Below are positions 7,648 through 17,238 of a stretch of 64,000 nt of DNA, piece by piece (position 1 is the first letter of the stretch; every line of letters begins with the position of its first letter). The stretch comes from Campylobacterales bacterium. GTDB taxonomy: Bacteria; Campylobacterota; Campylobacteria; Campylobacterales; QNZT01. The notes beneath the pieces are model-generated. The model was given only the letters and a program-made list of their open reading frames with translations. It searched no databases and was not told the origin of the DNA. Made by a program: the position numbers and the translations under genes. The DNA lies in NCBI GenBank assembly GCA_027023305.1, contig JALVVR010000048.1:233579-297578 (forward strand), given 5' to 3'.

Positions 7648-8634
7648 TTAATTAACCACAAAAAACTCTCTAACCTCACTTTTACTCTCAAAAGCACTAG
7701 CCTCAAAAACTTCTTCTCCAAACTTCACTTTTCCTACCTCATCACTTTTTGATTTTGTGTAAGTTAGGATTATCTTACTAGCTAAAAGTTTATCCCCATC
7801 ACTTGCATCTTTATTGATAAGACTTAAAGGTCCTGATATATCTAAAGCTCTTGCGAATATGTACTTTGGATTATCTACTTTTGATATGTATTCGTTGTCC
7901 TCTTTATTTCTTCCTACTACTAGTTTTGCACCGTTTGGTAGTCTAAGGTGTCTTCCATGTTTTAAAAGTTCTACATCTTCTACTATAAACTCTTCATGTT
8001 TTATATGCTCTTTTATCTTTGTTGCCATAGCTTCTTGGGTTAATAAACATCCTCCACCTGGACTTTCAAATTCACTAAAGCCATACTCTTTAGCTAGGTT
8101 TAGTTGCACATCTCTACTTCTTCCACTTATGTCTAAAAGCTCCTCTCTATCTACCCAACCCTCTACCTCTGGTTTTGTAGGCTTCATAAGCTTTGCACTC
8201 ATAGGACGAAGTATCAAACCTCCCTCTTCATCTCCTGCTAGTTTTGTGACATTTTTGATAGCATCAGTTCTTTGACTCATAGGTCTTTGTCCTATCACTT
8301 CACCAGTTATGACAAAACTTGCATCATACTTTTCAAGCAGTCCTAAAGCTATCCTGAACATATTTGCATGACAATCTATGCAGGGATTAAAGTTTTTTCC
8401 ATAGCCATACTTTGGGTTGAAAAGTATATCTTTTACAAAGTTATCCTTTGCATCTACTATCTCAAAATCAGCTCCTACCATTTCGGCTCTGCTTTTTAGT
8501 ATCTCACTATTATCCTTACTACTTCCAAATCCTACATCTATGTAAATCGCAGTAACATCTATCCCCTGATCTGTAAGTAACTTGACACTTATCATGCTAT
8601 CAAGTCCTCCACTAAATAATGCTAAGGCTCTCAT
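7648..8634 (-). CDS. PP-loop ATPase, ThiI/MnmA-like, with extra C-terminal domain
   Basis: A 328-residue protein beginning with a PP-loop (S8-GGLDS-13), the ATP pyrophosphatase site of tRNA-thiolating and related enzymes. C-x2-C (NPCIDCH), a GEVIGQRPMSQ segment and ESPGGGCLLT follow. The last ~100 residues (ELLKHGRHLRLPNGAKLVVGRNKEDNEYI) recall the NFACT-R/DUF814 RNA-associated domain. Adenylating a tRNA base before sulfur transfer is the likely chemistry, with the pair of conserved cysteine sites as persulfide carriers; this is inference. The start overlaps the 3' end of dnaG by 23 bases. Confidence 0.72.
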   Translation of the reverse strand: MRALALFSGGLDSMISVKLLTDQGIDVTAIYIDVGFGSSKDNSEILKSRAEMVGADFEIVDAKDNFVKDILFNPKYGYGKNFNPCIDCHANMFRIALGLLEKYDASFVITGEVIGQRPMSQRTDAIKNVTKLAGDEEGGLILRPMSAKLMKPTKPEVEGWVDREELLDISGRSRDVQLNLAKEYGFSEFESPGGGCLLTQEAMATKIKEHIKHEEFIVEDVELLKHGRHLRLPNGAKLVVGRNKEDNEYISKVDNPKYIFARALDISGPLSLINKDASDGDKLLASKIILTYTKSKSDEVGKVKFGEEVFEASAFESKSEVREFFVVN

Positions 8635-10267
8635 AACTAACCAACTCCCCTTTTTGTAATTTTTTTATATTTTCATTTATTCGTCTAAGTAAAAAACTCT
8701 TCTTTTCAAACTCTATACTTCTATCTACCTTTATTTGCGACAATCTCTGCCTATTTTTCATGATAAGTCGCTTTAAGATTTGGTCTTTTAGCTCCTCTTC
8801 ACTAAGCTCTTTTATATCATCTCTTATCTCTATCTCCATAAGGTAAGGATTTTCCATTTCACCTTTTAAAATCGCTAAAAACTCAGCCTTATGTACTACA
8901 AAAACATCTTCCCCAACTGTATCTAAGATACTATCTATTAAATTTGGATGAGCTAAAAAAGTTTTTATCAAAGTAAGCTCACTTGTATCCTCCCTTCTAA
9001 CAAGTCTGTTTTGAGGATCTCTACTTTGTTTTGAAGTTCTTATAAGCTTTTCATCTATCTTTAAAAGTGAAGATAGATAGCCTTTATACTCCTCTTGCAA
9101 AAGTGGTGAAAGAGTAGAGAGATACTTCAAACTCTCTTTATAAGCATCCTCTTTTTGAAGTGGATCGTTAAGATTAAAACTAGAGATTATGATCTCAAAA
9201 CAAAACTCTATAAATCCCTTAGGTTTTGAAAATATCTCTTTAAGCTCTTTAACTTTGCTATCTTTTACCATATCAGCAGGATCTTTCCCACCTTCAAATA
9301 TCACAACTCCACCCTTAGCCCCCTTAGCAGAAAGCATAGTAGAAGCTTTAAATGCAGCATTTATCCCAGCTTTATCTCCATCATAAGCTATAATAACTCT
9401 GCTAGATCCTTTTAAAAGCATAGGTACATGAGAAGTGGTCAGTGCTGTTCCTAAAGTAGCCACTGCATTTGTAAATCCAGCTTGATGGAGCATGATAACA
9501 TCTAAGTAACCCTCACAAACTATCACTTCATCCATTTTAGAGATACTACTTCTAGCTTTATTAAATCCATAAAGAAGTCTTGATTTGTCAAAGATTTTAC
9601 TTTGAGGTGAGTTTATGTACTTTGCTGGGTGGTTTGAGATAGTCCTACCTCCAAAACCAACTAACTTTCCTCCACTGTTATATATAGGAAATGTTATACG
9701 ATTTGTAAATCTAGCATAAGCTCTACCACTCTCATCTTTTGCAACTACTCCAACTTCTAAGGCTTCATTTAGATTTATGCCTTTTGATTTTAAAAGATTT
9801 AGGCTCTCATGAGAAGCTGGGGCAAAACCTATCTCAAATTTCTCTACCGTACTCTCATAAATCCCTCGAGAAAAGATATACTCCTTAGCTTTAAAATCCC
9901 TATCAAAGTATTTTCTATAAAAGTAGTTTAACTCTTCAAGTATTTTTTTTTGTTTCTCTTTTGACTCATCAACCTCTGTGTAAGTTAGAGATATGTTGTA
10001 CTTTTGAGCTAGTTTTTCTATCGTTTCTGGGTAGTTTAACTTTTCATACTCCATCACAAACTTGATACTATCTCCACCAATTCCACAACCAAAACAGTGA
10101 AATATCTGCTTAGATGGACTTACCACAAAAGATGGTGTTTTTTCTCCATGAAAAGGACAGTTTGCTTTAAAGTTAGCACCACTCTTTTTTAGCTCCAAAT
10201 ACTCCCCAACTACATCAACAATATCAAGGCGATTTTTAAGGTTTTCTATCGAGCTTTGTTCTATCAT
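8612..10267 (-). CDS. dnaG: DNA primase
   Basis: A 551-residue primase with the N-terminal CHC2 zinc finger (CPFHGEKTPSF ... FHCFGCGIGGD), the core with KYINSPQSKIFDKS, and the Toprim motifs (VIVCEGYLDVIMLHQAGF, then IAYDGDKAG). It makes RNA primers for the replication fork with the DnaB helicase. The C-terminal helicase-interaction region is present, about 150 residues. Only 25 bases separate it from the divergent subtilase gene. Confidence 0.95.
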   Translation of the reverse strand: MIEQSSIENLKNRLDIVDVVGEYLELKKSGANFKANCPFHGEKTPSFVVSPSKQIFHCFGCGIGGDSIKFVMEYEKLNYPETIEKLAQKYNISLTYTEVDESKEKQKKILEELNYFYRKYFDRDFKAKEYIFSRGIYESTVEKFEIGFAPASHESLNLLKSKGINLNEALEVGVVAKDESGRAYARFTNRITFPIYNSGGKLVGFGGRTISNHPAKYINSPQSKIFDKSRLLYGFNKARSSISKMDEVIVCEGYLDVIMLHQAGFTNAVATLGTALTTSHVPMLLKGSSRVIIAYDGDKAGINAAFKASTMLSAKGAKGGVVIFEGGKDPADMVKDSKVKELKEIFSKPKGFIEFCFEIIISSFNLNDPLQKEDAYKESLKYLSTLSPLLQEEYKGYLSSLLKIDEKLIRTSKQSRDPQNRLVRREDTSELTLIKTFLAHPNLIDSILDTVGEDVFVVHKAEFLAILKGEMENPYLMEIEIRDDIKELSEEELKDQILKRLIMKNRQRLSQIKVDRSIEFEKKSFLLRRINENIKKLQKGELVSYESLSII

Positions 10268-10292
10268 AAGGTCATTATAGTAAAATCCACTT

Positions 10293-11297
10293 ATGAAGAA
10301 GTATGTTTTTAGTTTGATTATTTTTTTGATTGTTGGTTGTGGTGGTGGAAGTACAATGAAGGGAGCTACGGGAGATTATTTTAAATATCAATGGAATATA
10401 AATCCAAGCAGTATCTATTATAGTAACGGTGAAGCTACAAGAGGAGCAGATATAAATCTAACCTTAGCTTGGCAACATAATAAAGGTGGTGGGGTAAAAG
10501 TTGCTGTTATAGATGATTGTTTTGATACAAGTGATGAAGATTTAAGAGATAACATCTATAAAACATATAATGTTAATACTGGATTATCATATGTGGGTGG
10601 AAATAATTGTCATGGAACAGAAGTAGCAGGAGTTTTTGGGGCAAGTGATAATGGATTTGGGATAGTAGGAGTCTCTCCAAAAGTAGAGTTAATACTTATA
10701 AGTTTTGATTTTAATAACACTAGTGATAAAGAAATAGCTTCTGGATTTGATTATGCTAAAAATCAAGGAGCAAAAGTTATAAATTGTAGTTGGGGAAGTG
10801 AACATACATCCCAAACTTTAAGTAATAAGTTAAAAGATATGAAAAATGCAAATATTACTGTTGTTTTTGCTAGTGGAAATGGAGATGCAAACAACACTAA
10901 AATAAATTTAGATGAAAATGGTATAGATGATGAGAGTGAAGATTCTAGTGTCATAGGAGTTGGGGCTACAAATGAGAGAAATGATGTTACTTATTATTCA
11001 AATTATGGATCAAATATAGATATCTTAGCACCAGGTGGAAGCAATATAGGTATTTTAACTACACAAGATAAAAACAACTATAGCTATGTCGTAGGTACAA
11101 GTTTTTCAGCTCCAACAGTAAGTGGAATCATAGCCTTAATGTATGCAAAAACTCCAAATCTAACTTTTGATGAGATCTATCAAAAGATAACTCAAACAAC
11201 TGATCAAATAGGTGGAACCAGTGCAGACTATAATGCAAGTGGTTTTGATACCTACCGAGCTTATGGTAAAATAAATGCAGGAAATGCTTTAAACTAA
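10293..11297 (+). CDS. Subtilisin-like (S8) serine protease lipoprotein without its own prodomain
   Basis: A 334-residue S8 protease with a lipoprotein signal peptide and lipobox IVGC (C16). The full catalytic set is present: D74 in VAVIDD, H107 in NNCHGTEVAG, S270 in GTSFSAP, and oxyanion N196 in ASGN. Most secreted subtilases carry an N-terminal I9-type prodomain of 60-100 residues that folds and inhibits them. Here the catalytic domain begins about 40 residues after the lipid cysteine, so no prodomain fits. The next gene, 16 bases on, looks like that prodomain. A TATAGT at 10276-10281 lies only 11 bases before the ATG, which would give an almost leaderless mRNA. The substrate is unknown. 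Confidence 0.87.
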   Translation: MKKYVFSLIIFLIVGCGGGSTMKGATGDYFKYQWNINPSSIYYSNGEATRGADINLTLAWQHNKGGGVKVAVIDDCFDTSDEDLRDNIYKTYNVNTGLSYVGGNNCHGTEVAGVFGASDNGFGIVGVSPKVELILISFDFNNTSDKEIASGFDYAKNQGAKVINCSWGSEHTSQTLSNKLKDMKNANITVVFASGNGDANNTKINLDENGIDDESEDSSVIGVGATNERNDVTYYSNYGSNIDILAPGGSNIGILTTQDKNNYSYVVGTSFSAPTVSGIIALMYAKTPNLTFDEIYQKITQTTDQIGGTSADYNASGFDTYRAYGKINAGNALN

Positions 11298-11313
11298 AAA
11301 AAGGACAAAACAA

Positions 11314-11706
11314 ATGAAATATATACTATCACTAACTATACTTTTAACACTTAATGCTTGTGCAAATGACTATTTTTACGAGTATGGCAAAAAAGTAGAA
11401 CTAACACCTATAAATACTCCATCAACTAGAAGTTTACATTCTAGTGATACAAAATACTACAAAACAAAAGATGGCAGAAAAATAGGTATCAAAAACGAGA
11501 TAATAGTAAAACTAAAAAAAGAAGTTGACCCAAAAGGATTTTTTCTAAAATACAATATAGAAAATACAGAACACTTAGGTTCAACAACTTATCTTTTAAA
11601 ACTATCTCCATCTCAAAATGTCTTTACCTTATCTCAAGAGATGTACAAAGATAGCAATACTGTATATGCAGTACCAAATAAAATTCAAAAATACTTTGCA
11701 AGATAG
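11314..11706 (+). CDS. Small lipoprotein resembling a stand-alone subtilase prodomain
   Basis: A 130-residue protein with a signal peptide and lipobox LNAC (C16), then a polar linker. Residues about 63-122 (IIVKLKKEVDPKGFFLKY ... TTYLLKLSP ... VYAVPN) have the strand-helix-strand and 'P.V.YA.PN' pattern of fervidolysin-like or I9-type subtilase prodomains. Prodomains are normally fused in front of the protease; this one is a separate gene directly behind it. The inferred role is a membrane-anchored folding chaperone and inhibitor acting in trans on the upstream protease. Its ribosome-binding site is AAAAAAGGAC, and pyrC follows after 9 bases. Confidence 0.6.
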   Translation: MKYILSLTILLTLNACANDYFYEYGKKVELTPINTPSTRSLHSSDTKYYKTKDGRKIGIKNEIIVKLKKEVDPKGFFLKYNIENTEHLGSTTYLLKLSPSQNVFTLSQEMYKDSNTVYAVPNKIQKYFAR

Positions 11707-11715
11707 GAAAACTGT

Positions 11716-12711
11716 ATGATTACTCTAAACTCACCACTAGATATGCACCTACACTTAAGAGATGATGATATGCTAAAAATAGTAGCTCCTCTGAGTTCCC
11801 AAGATTTTGCAGGGGCAGTTGTTATGCCAAACCTAGTTCCTCCAGTAGCCACGATAGAAGATGTAAAAGCATACAGAGATAGGATAGAAAAAGCTATAGG
11901 AAATGATGATTTTGAACCTTTCATGACACTTTTTTTTAAAAAAGAGTATGACTATAACTTTTTAAAAGAGGCTAAAAAATATATAAAATCTATAAAACTA
12001 TATCCAGCAGGTATCACAACAAACAGTGAAGGTGGAGTAAGCCAGATAGATACTGATGAGTTAAAAGAAACACTAAATGCCATGAGTGAATTACAAATCC
12101 CTCTTTGTATCCACGGAGAGAGCAATGGTTTTGTCATGGATAGAGAAAAAGAGTTTATTCCAGTTTATGAAACTTTAGCAAAAGCTTTTCCAAATCTAAA
12201 AATCATCATGGAGCATATAACCACAAAAGACTCAGTTGATGCTCTTAAAAAGTATGATAATCTCTATGCGACTATAACTTTACACCATCTTCTTATAACA
12301 TTAGATGATGTAGCTGGTGGACTTTTACAACCTCATCTTTTTTGTAAACCTATCGCAAAAAGACCAGAAGATAGGGAAGCCCTTTTAAATATCGCCCTAA
12401 GTGGAGATAAAAAAGTGATGTTTGGTAGTGACTCAGCTCCTCATCCAAAAAGCTCAAAAGAAGCTCCAGGATGTGCAGCAGGAGTTTTTACAGCTCCTAT
12501 AATCTTACCAAAACTAGTAGAGCTTTTTGACTCTCACAGAAAGTTAGATAATCTTCAAGCCTTTATAAGTGACAATGCAAGAGAGATTTACAACTTGATT
12601 CCCTTAAAAAAAGATATAACTCTAAAAAAAGAGGAGTGGGAAGTTCCAAGTGATTATGATGGAGTTGTTCCTATGTTTGCAGGTGAAAAGCTAGAGTGGA
12701 GAGTTATCTAA
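11716..12711 (+). CDS. pyrC: Dihydroorotase
   Basis: A 331-residue class II dihydroorotase: the N-terminal zinc motif DMHLHLRD, the carbamylated lysine strand (KSIKLYPAG), CIHGE, MEHITT, and the FGSDSAPH motif with the catalytic aspartate. It closes carbamoyl-aspartate to dihydroorotate in pyrimidine synthesis. The length matches E. coli PyrC (about 348). It follows the small lipoprotein by 9 bases and ends 3 bases from the convergent TauE/SafE gene. Confidence 0.95.
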   Translation: MITLNSPLDMHLHLRDDDMLKIVAPLSSQDFAGAVVMPNLVPPVATIEDVKAYRDRIEKAIGNDDFEPFMTLFFKKEYDYNFLKEAKKYIKSIKLYPAGITTNSEGGVSQIDTDELKETLNAMSELQIPLCIHGESNGFVMDREKEFIPVYETLAKAFPNLKIIMEHITTKDSVDALKKYDNLYATITLHHLLITLDDVAGGLLQPHLFCKPIAKRPEDREALLNIALSGDKKVMFGSDSAPHPKSSKEAPGCAAGVFTAPIILPKLVELFDSHRKLDNLQAFISDNAREIYNLIPLKKDITLKKEEWEVPSDYDGVVPMFAGEKLEWRVI

Positions 12712-12714
12712 TCT

Positions 12715-13440
12715 CTACTTCTTAACCTTACAAGCAGGACAATTATAAACCTTTTGATTTGGGTCTTTTATATATAAGTATCCATAGTAAATAGTCAAAA
12801 GTCCATACCCTATAACGGCAAGTGAAGCTAGTTTTATCATGATATCTCTGAAAGATGTTTTTGAAAAGATACTAGCAAAAAATCCAAGTGAAAAAAGAGC
12901 AGGAATAGTACTAAGTCCAAATATAAACATAACAACTGCTCCCCATAAAGGACTAGCAGTACTAGCTGCCGTTACTGCAAAAAAGTAAACAAATCCACAA
13001 GGTAAAAGACCATTTAAAAGTCCCAAAGAGTAGAAACTAAGTAGAGATTTTGAGTGGATTAGTTTTCTAAAAGTTCTTTGATACCAGTTACTTTTTGTAG
13101 TTGAGTACTCCAGCAAGTTTAAAAACTTTATCTTTCCTATGATAGAAAGACCAGCAAAAAGCATAAATACTCCAGCAACTAAAAGTAAAACTCCATTTGC
13201 TATATGATTAAAAGTAACTACACTTCCCAAAAATCCAAATATAGCTCCCATAATAGTATATGTTGTAATCCTACCAAAAGAGTATGCCAAGTGAGCAAAG
13301 GCTTGTTTTGTTTTTGAAAAGCTTTCATCTACTTTTGTAGAAGTATAAGCCAGAACTATCCCCCCACACATACCTATACAATGCCCAAAAGAGCCTAAAA
13401 ATGCTATTGTTATGATGGCTATTAAGTTTAAATTTTCCAC
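12715..13440 (-). CDS. TauE/SafE-like membrane protein (HCIGMCGG family)
   Basis: A 241-residue protein with about six membrane segments and the diagnostic first-helix motif GSFGHCIGMCGG, followed by GLLNGLLPCGFVYF in the second half. This is the COG2836 branch, often linked to copper and cytochrome cbb3 oxidase genes (CcoH/CcoI/CcoS clusters). Here it is solitary, and the tail has CPACKVKK. It may carry metal or thiol-linked electrons across the inner membrane, by analogy only. The start is GTG, behind AGGGAA. Confidence 0.75.
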   Translation of the reverse strand: MENLNLIAIITIAFLGSFGHCIGMCGGIVLAYTSTKVDESFSKTKQAFAHLAYSFGRITTYTIMGAIFGFLGSVVTFNHIANGVLLLVAGVFMLFAGLSIIGKIKFLNLLEYSTTKSNWYQRTFRKLIHSKSLLSFYSLGLLNGLLPCGFVYFFAVTAASTASPLWGAVVMFIFGLSTIPALFSLGFFASIFSKTSFRDIMIKLASLAVIGYGLLTIYYGYLYIKDPNQKVYNCPACKVKK

Positions 13441-13471
13441 AAAAATTCCCTACTTTTTAGTTTATGATATT

Positions 13472-13477
13472 ATTATA
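13472..13477 (-). promoter_or_regulatory. Candidate -10 element for the TauE/SafE gene
   Basis: TATAAT reads on the minus strand at 13477-13472, giving a transcript start about 25 bases before the GTG start. The divergent rdgB gene begins 30 bases away, and a 6-bp inverted repeat (TGATAT / ATATCA) covers the same spot, so the two genes share this 67-base space. Confidence 0.4.
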
Positions 13478-13507
13478 TCATTAAATAATCGTTAAATAGG
13501 ACTCTTT

Positions 13508-14107
13508 ATGAAAAAAATCATCTTAGCATCATCAAATAAAGGAAAAGTAAGAGAGATAAAAGAATTTTGCCAAAACTTTGAAGTAGTGGCTTTTAGTGAG
13601 ATAATACCTAAATTTGAAATAATAGAAGATGGGAAAAGTTTTAAAGAAAATGCAATTATAAAAGCAAAAGCAATATATGAAAAGCTTGATGAAAAAGAAA
13701 AACTAAACTCCATAGTTTTAGCAGATGATAGTGGAATAACAGTTCCAGCTTTGGGAAATATTCCAGGGATTTATAGTGCAAGATTTGCAGGAGAAGAAGC
13801 AAGTGATAAAGATAATCTTTACAAACTTATAGATGAGTTAAAAGCAAACAAACTAAAAACTACCCCAGCTTACTACACAGCCTGTATGGCAATAGTTTCA
13901 AACAGTGGTGAAAATACAGTCCATGGATGGATGCATGGAAATGTGATAGATGAGGCTAGAGGAGAAAATGGCTTTGGCTATGACCCTATGTTTTTGCCTA
14001 AAGGCTATGAGAAAACTTTAGGAGAACTTGATAATGAAATCAAAGCCGAATTTTCTCATAGAGTAAAAGCTCTTGGACTTGTAAAACTCCTACTCAAAAC
14101 TTATTAA
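13508..14107 (+). CDS. rdgB: Non-canonical purine NTP pyrophosphatase (RdgB/HAM1)
   Basis: A 199-residue HAM1/RdgB protein: N-terminal [38 protein letters not shown] and the C-terminal HRVKALGLV. It cleaves dITP and XTP to protect DNA from deaminated purines. All landmarks and the length match the family. Its last 14 bases overlap the convergent Nudix gene. Confidence 0.93.
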   Translation: MKKIILASSNKGKVREIKEFCQNFEVVAFSEIIPKFEIIEDGKSFKENAIIKAKAIYEKLDEKEKLNSIVLADDSGITVPALGNIPGIYSARFAGEEASDKDNLYKLIDELKANKLKTTPAYYTACMAIVSNSGENTVHGWMHGNVIDEARGENGFGYDPMFLPKGYEKTLGELDNEIKAEFSHRVKALGLVKLLLKTY

Positions 14108-14648
14108 ACCACCACTCAAAAGCAAACATAAGCCCAGGAGTTCTCACTTTTGTTTCATCAAACATAAACTCTCTAGCTTTGCTTATAGGAAGATAGATAA
14201 CCTCTATATCTTCATCATCTATCCCTCCACCACTATTTACTCTTTGGTTTTGCTTTACATTTGCATAGTAAAGAGTTTGTTTTCCACCAGCAAATCCTAC
14301 TGAGGTGTAGAACTCTGTTATTTTTTCTATTTGATTAAGTTCTACCTCATATCCACACTCTTCAAAAATCTCCTCTTTTGCTATCTGTTTTAAAGAAGTA
14401 TTTTTATCAACTATACCTGCACAAAGCTCATAAGTGTATCCGTCTTGATTTTTTAGATAGACTGCTGGACGAAACTGCTTTACTAATATAAAAGCATCCT
14501 TGTCTTCATGATACAAAAGTATAGAGACACTATCATGAACCTCTAAAACTTCCCAAGTTCTTCTCTTATCATCTATACTAAACTCTAAAAGTTTAGGTTT
14601 TACAAACTTTGGTTTAAAATCATCTGTTATATTTTCTATCTTTATCAT
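14094..14648 (-). CDS. Nudix hydrolase, UDP-sugar/ADP-ribose pyrophosphatase type
   Basis: A 184-residue Nudix protein. The Nudix box reads [20 protein letters not shown] and continues CGY. The catalytic EExxEE core is kept, but the first glutamate and the arginine of the classical box are replaced. The same LCAG.VDK..SL...A.EE..EECGY pattern occurs in the NUDT14 UDP-glucose pyrophosphatase branch, so a UDP-sugar or ADP-ribose substrate is most likely. It sits 8 bases after mgtE in the same direction. Confidence 0.78.
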   Translation of the reverse strand: MIKIENITDDFKPKFVKPKLLEFSIDDKRRTWEVLEVHDSVSILLYHEDKDAFILVKQFRPAVYLKNQDGYTYELCAGIVDKNTSLKQIAKEEIFEECGYEVELNQIEKITEFYTSVGFAGGKQTLYYANVKQNQRVNSGGGIDDEDIEVIYLPISKAREFMFDETKVRTPGLMFAFEWWFNKF

Positions 14649-14656
14649 GCTTTTTC

Positions 14657-16015
14657 CTAATGTACTAAAAATATCTTTGCAAGTCCAAGAAAACTAAAAA
14701 AGCCCATAACATCAGTAATAGTTGTGAGTATCACTGTACTTCCAACTGCTGGGTCGATATTTAGTCTTTTTAAAAGTAGAGGTATCATAGCTCCAAAAAA
14801 TCCTGCGAACAAAAGATTTATGACCATCGATGCAGCTATAACCAAACCAAGTTTGCTATCACTAAACCAAAAGTAAGCAATAAAGCCCATCACTAAAGCA
14901 AATAAAAGCCCATTGCCTAAAGATAAAATTACCTCTTTTTTGATAGTGCCTTTTGCATCATGAAGGTCTATATCTCCAAGAGCAAGTTTTCTAACTGTAA
15001 CTGTTAGGGTTTGAGTACCTGCATTTCCTCCCATAGAAGCTACTATCGGCATCAAAACTGCTAGTGCTACATAAGATGATATAGTTGAGTCAAAAAGCTG
15101 AACTACCAAAGAGGCTAGTATTGCTGTTATTAGATTTATAAAAAGCCAAGTCCCCCTCTTTTTTCCAGCTTCAAACATATCTTCATCTTCCTCAGCTTCA
15201 TCATCAACTCCAGCCAAGTTATATATCTGCTCAGTTGCACTCTCTTCTAATATGTCATATATATCATCAGAAGTTATCCTACCTACTAACTCATTTTGTT
15301 CATCTACAACAGCTATAACTGATAAATCATGCTCTTTGAAAAGTTGGGCAACTTCCTCTATATCATCACTATCTCTAGCAAATATAGGCTTGAAATCTTC
15401 TTCTCTTCCTTTTATTTGCTCTTTAAAAGTTTTGTTAAAATCAAAGAGTATAAGCTCTTCTAGTGGAACTACAAACATTAGCTTTTTAAAAGTTCCAGTA
15501 ATAAAAAGTTGATGGATATTATCTAACTCTCCACTCTTTTTTAATCTCTTTAGATTTTCTATCGCATCTATAACTTTTTGGTCAATATTTGCTTCAAAAA
15601 GCTCCATCTGCATATGAGCACCAGCTTGACTCTCTTCATAACTTCTCAGTTTTTTTATCTCATCTTGATCCTCTTTATCAAGTGAAGATAAAATCTCATG
15701 TGCTTTGCCTTTATCTATATCTTCTATATCTTGTATTAAGTCCGTAGCATCATCACTATCCAACTCTTCAACTATTTCAACTAAGTCTTCTTTTTGTAGT
15801 TTAGAAAGTATCTTTTTTAAGTATTTTTCAGGAAGTTCAAGAGCAATATCACCTAAAAATTCATTTGGAATCTCTTCTATATACTTTTCAAAAAGTTTGT
15901 GATCACTTTTTGAAATACTTTTTAGTGTTTTTGCTAAATCAGAAAAAGAGATATTTGAATGTTCAGGATCTTTTAAAAACTCTTCTATAATGGATATATG
16001 TGTCGCAACACTCAT
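14657..16015 (-). CDS. mgtE: Magnesium transporter MgtE
   Basis: A 452-residue MgtE: an N-terminal superhelical acidic domain (ELPEKYLKKILSKL, VEELDSDDATDLIQ), two CBS domains (about residues 135-260, with GRITSDDIYDIL), then five membrane segments with the pore signature MPIVASMGGNAGTQTLTV. MgtE is a Mg2+-gated channel in the inner membrane; high cytoplasmic Mg2+ bound by the N and CBS domains closes it. Length and order are normal. Confidence 0.94.
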   Translation of the reverse strand: MSVATHISIIEEFLKDPEHSNISFSDLAKTLKSISKSDHKLFEKYIEEIPNEFLGDIALELPEKYLKKILSKLQKEDLVEIVEELDSDDATDLIQDIEDIDKGKAHEILSSLDKEDQDEIKKLRSYEESQAGAHMQMELFEANIDQKVIDAIENLKRLKKSGELDNIHQLFITGTFKKLMFVVPLEELILFDFNKTFKEQIKGREEDFKPIFARDSDDIEEVAQLFKEHDLSVIAVVDEQNELVGRITSDDIYDILEESATEQIYNLAGVDDEAEEDEDMFEAGKKRGTWLFINLITAILASLVVQLFDSTISSYVALAVLMPIVASMGGNAGTQTLTVTVRKLALGDIDLHDAKGTIKKEVILSLGNGLLFALVMGFIAYFWFSDSKLGLVIAASMVINLLFAGFFGAMIPLLLKRLNIDPAVGSTVILTTITDVMGFFSFLGLAKIFLVH

Positions 16016-16033
16016 GATAAGCCTCCATTTATC

Positions 16034-17152
16034 TTATAGTTTATCTAAAATTCTTTTATATCTCTTAACTTGTTTTAAAATCTTTCTTCTTAGTTTGCTT
16101 TGAGTATTTTTTACTACTACTATTTTATTTGCAGGATTTATCCACTTGCCATTTACTTTTATACCAAAGTGCAAGTGAGGACCTGTACTCATACCAGAAC
16201 TTCCCATAAGTCCTATAACTTGATGAGTTTTTACTCTTTGTCCATTTTTTACTTTTATACGACTTAAGTGACCATAGACTGAATGATATCCATTTGGATG
16301 TCTTATCTCAATATATCTTCCATATCCTCTGACCCAACCAGCATAAGTAACCACTCCATTATAAGTAGCCCAAATAGGAGTTCCTACTCTATTTGCATAA
16401 TCAATTCCATGATGAGGTCTATATCTATGAAGTATAGGATGCCATCTTTTTTTAGTAAATATTGAACTAATTCTTCTATATCTACAAGGAACGATAAAAG
16501 ATGAAGTTTTTATTGTTACTTTAGCATTCTTATCATAGTATTTTCCATTATAGAAAAACTTATAAACTTTACTTTTTTTATGTTTAAAATAAGTAGCCAA
16601 AACTCTTTGAGTTCCAAACTTTTTATTCATCCAAGTTTTTTCTTTGTATATGATAGCTATTTCATCACCCTTTGAAAGTCTTTTAAAATTTACTTTTCGC
16701 TTTAGTATTCTTTGTAAGTTTAGTGCTAGAGAGTAATTATGGGTAGATTTTGTGATTGAGTTTATAAAAGATAAAGTGATAGGGATTTTTACTTTATATA
16801 TTTTTTGAGTATAGTTTATAGGTATGATTTCTAGTTTATACTTGTTTGCAATATCTTTATATATATGTACTTCAAGCTCTTCATTTAGAGGTATAACAGC
16901 TTGATAAATATCCCTTGAACAATCCCTTGCTATGTAGTAAGTAGTTCCAATATTGATATCATGCATAACTTTTTTATCTTCTTCATCTAACTCATAGTAG
17001 AGCTTTAAAGGCAGTGCATTTTGTTCCAAAAACTTTAAAAGTGTTTCTGAATTTCCCCACTTTTTCTCTTCTACAGCATTCGTTTTAAGAGTAAAAGCAT
17101 TTCCATGCGACACAAGCAGTAATAAAAATAAAAATAATTTAATATATCTCAA
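16034..17152 (-). CDS. M23 peptidoglycan endopeptidase (Csd3/Pgp3-like)
   Basis: A 372-residue exported protein with a signal peptide (about 19 residues), an N-terminal region that may hold OapA/LysM-like inhibitory folds, and a C-terminal LytM/M23 domain. The zinc ligands are in HHGIDYANR and the HLHFG motif, with YGHL between them. In Campylobacter and Helicobacter, M23 proteins such as Pgp3/Csd3 trim muropeptides and set cell curvature. Length and layout fit that group, but other M23 members cannot be excluded. It has its own promoter region, divergent from the next gene. Confidence 0.82.
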   Translation of the reverse strand: MRYIKLFLFLLLLVSHGNAFTLKTNAVEEKKWGNSETLLKFLEQNALPLKLYYELDEEDKKVMHDINIGTTYYIARDCSRDIYQAVIPLNEELEVHIYKDIANKYKLEIIPINYTQKIYKVKIPITLSFINSITKSTHNYSLALNLQRILKRKVNFKRLSKGDEIAIIYKEKTWMNKKFGTQRVLATYFKHKKSKVYKFFYNGKYYDKNAKVTIKTSSFIVPCRYRRISSIFTKKRWHPILHRYRPHHGIDYANRVGTPIWATYNGVVTYAGWVRGYGRYIEIRHPNGYHSVYGHLSRIKVKNGQRVKTHQVIGLMGSSGMSTGPHLHFGIKVNGKWINPANKIVVVKNTQSKLRRKILKQVKRYKRILDKL

Positions 17153-17189
17153 TATAAATCCAATCTAAATCTTAGTTTCAAAAAAAAGG

Positions 17190-17195
17190 ATTATA
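17190..17195 (-). promoter_or_regulatory. Candidate -10 element for the M23 peptidase gene
   Basis: TATAAT on the minus strand at 17195-17190, preceded by a T-run, would start transcription about 30 bases before the gene. No clear -35 box is visible, which is normal for sigma70 promoters in Campylobacterota. Confidence 0.45.
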
Positions 17196-17238
17196 CAAAA
17201 AGAAGATAAACAAATAGTCTTTATTAACTTAACTTTTG

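Noticed and set aside
7814-8275. 153-residue open frame on the plus strand, opposite the PP-loop gene
   Set aside because: It lies wholly inside a well-supported minus-strand gene, has a serine/leucine-rich composition typical of antisense frames, and has no family motif.
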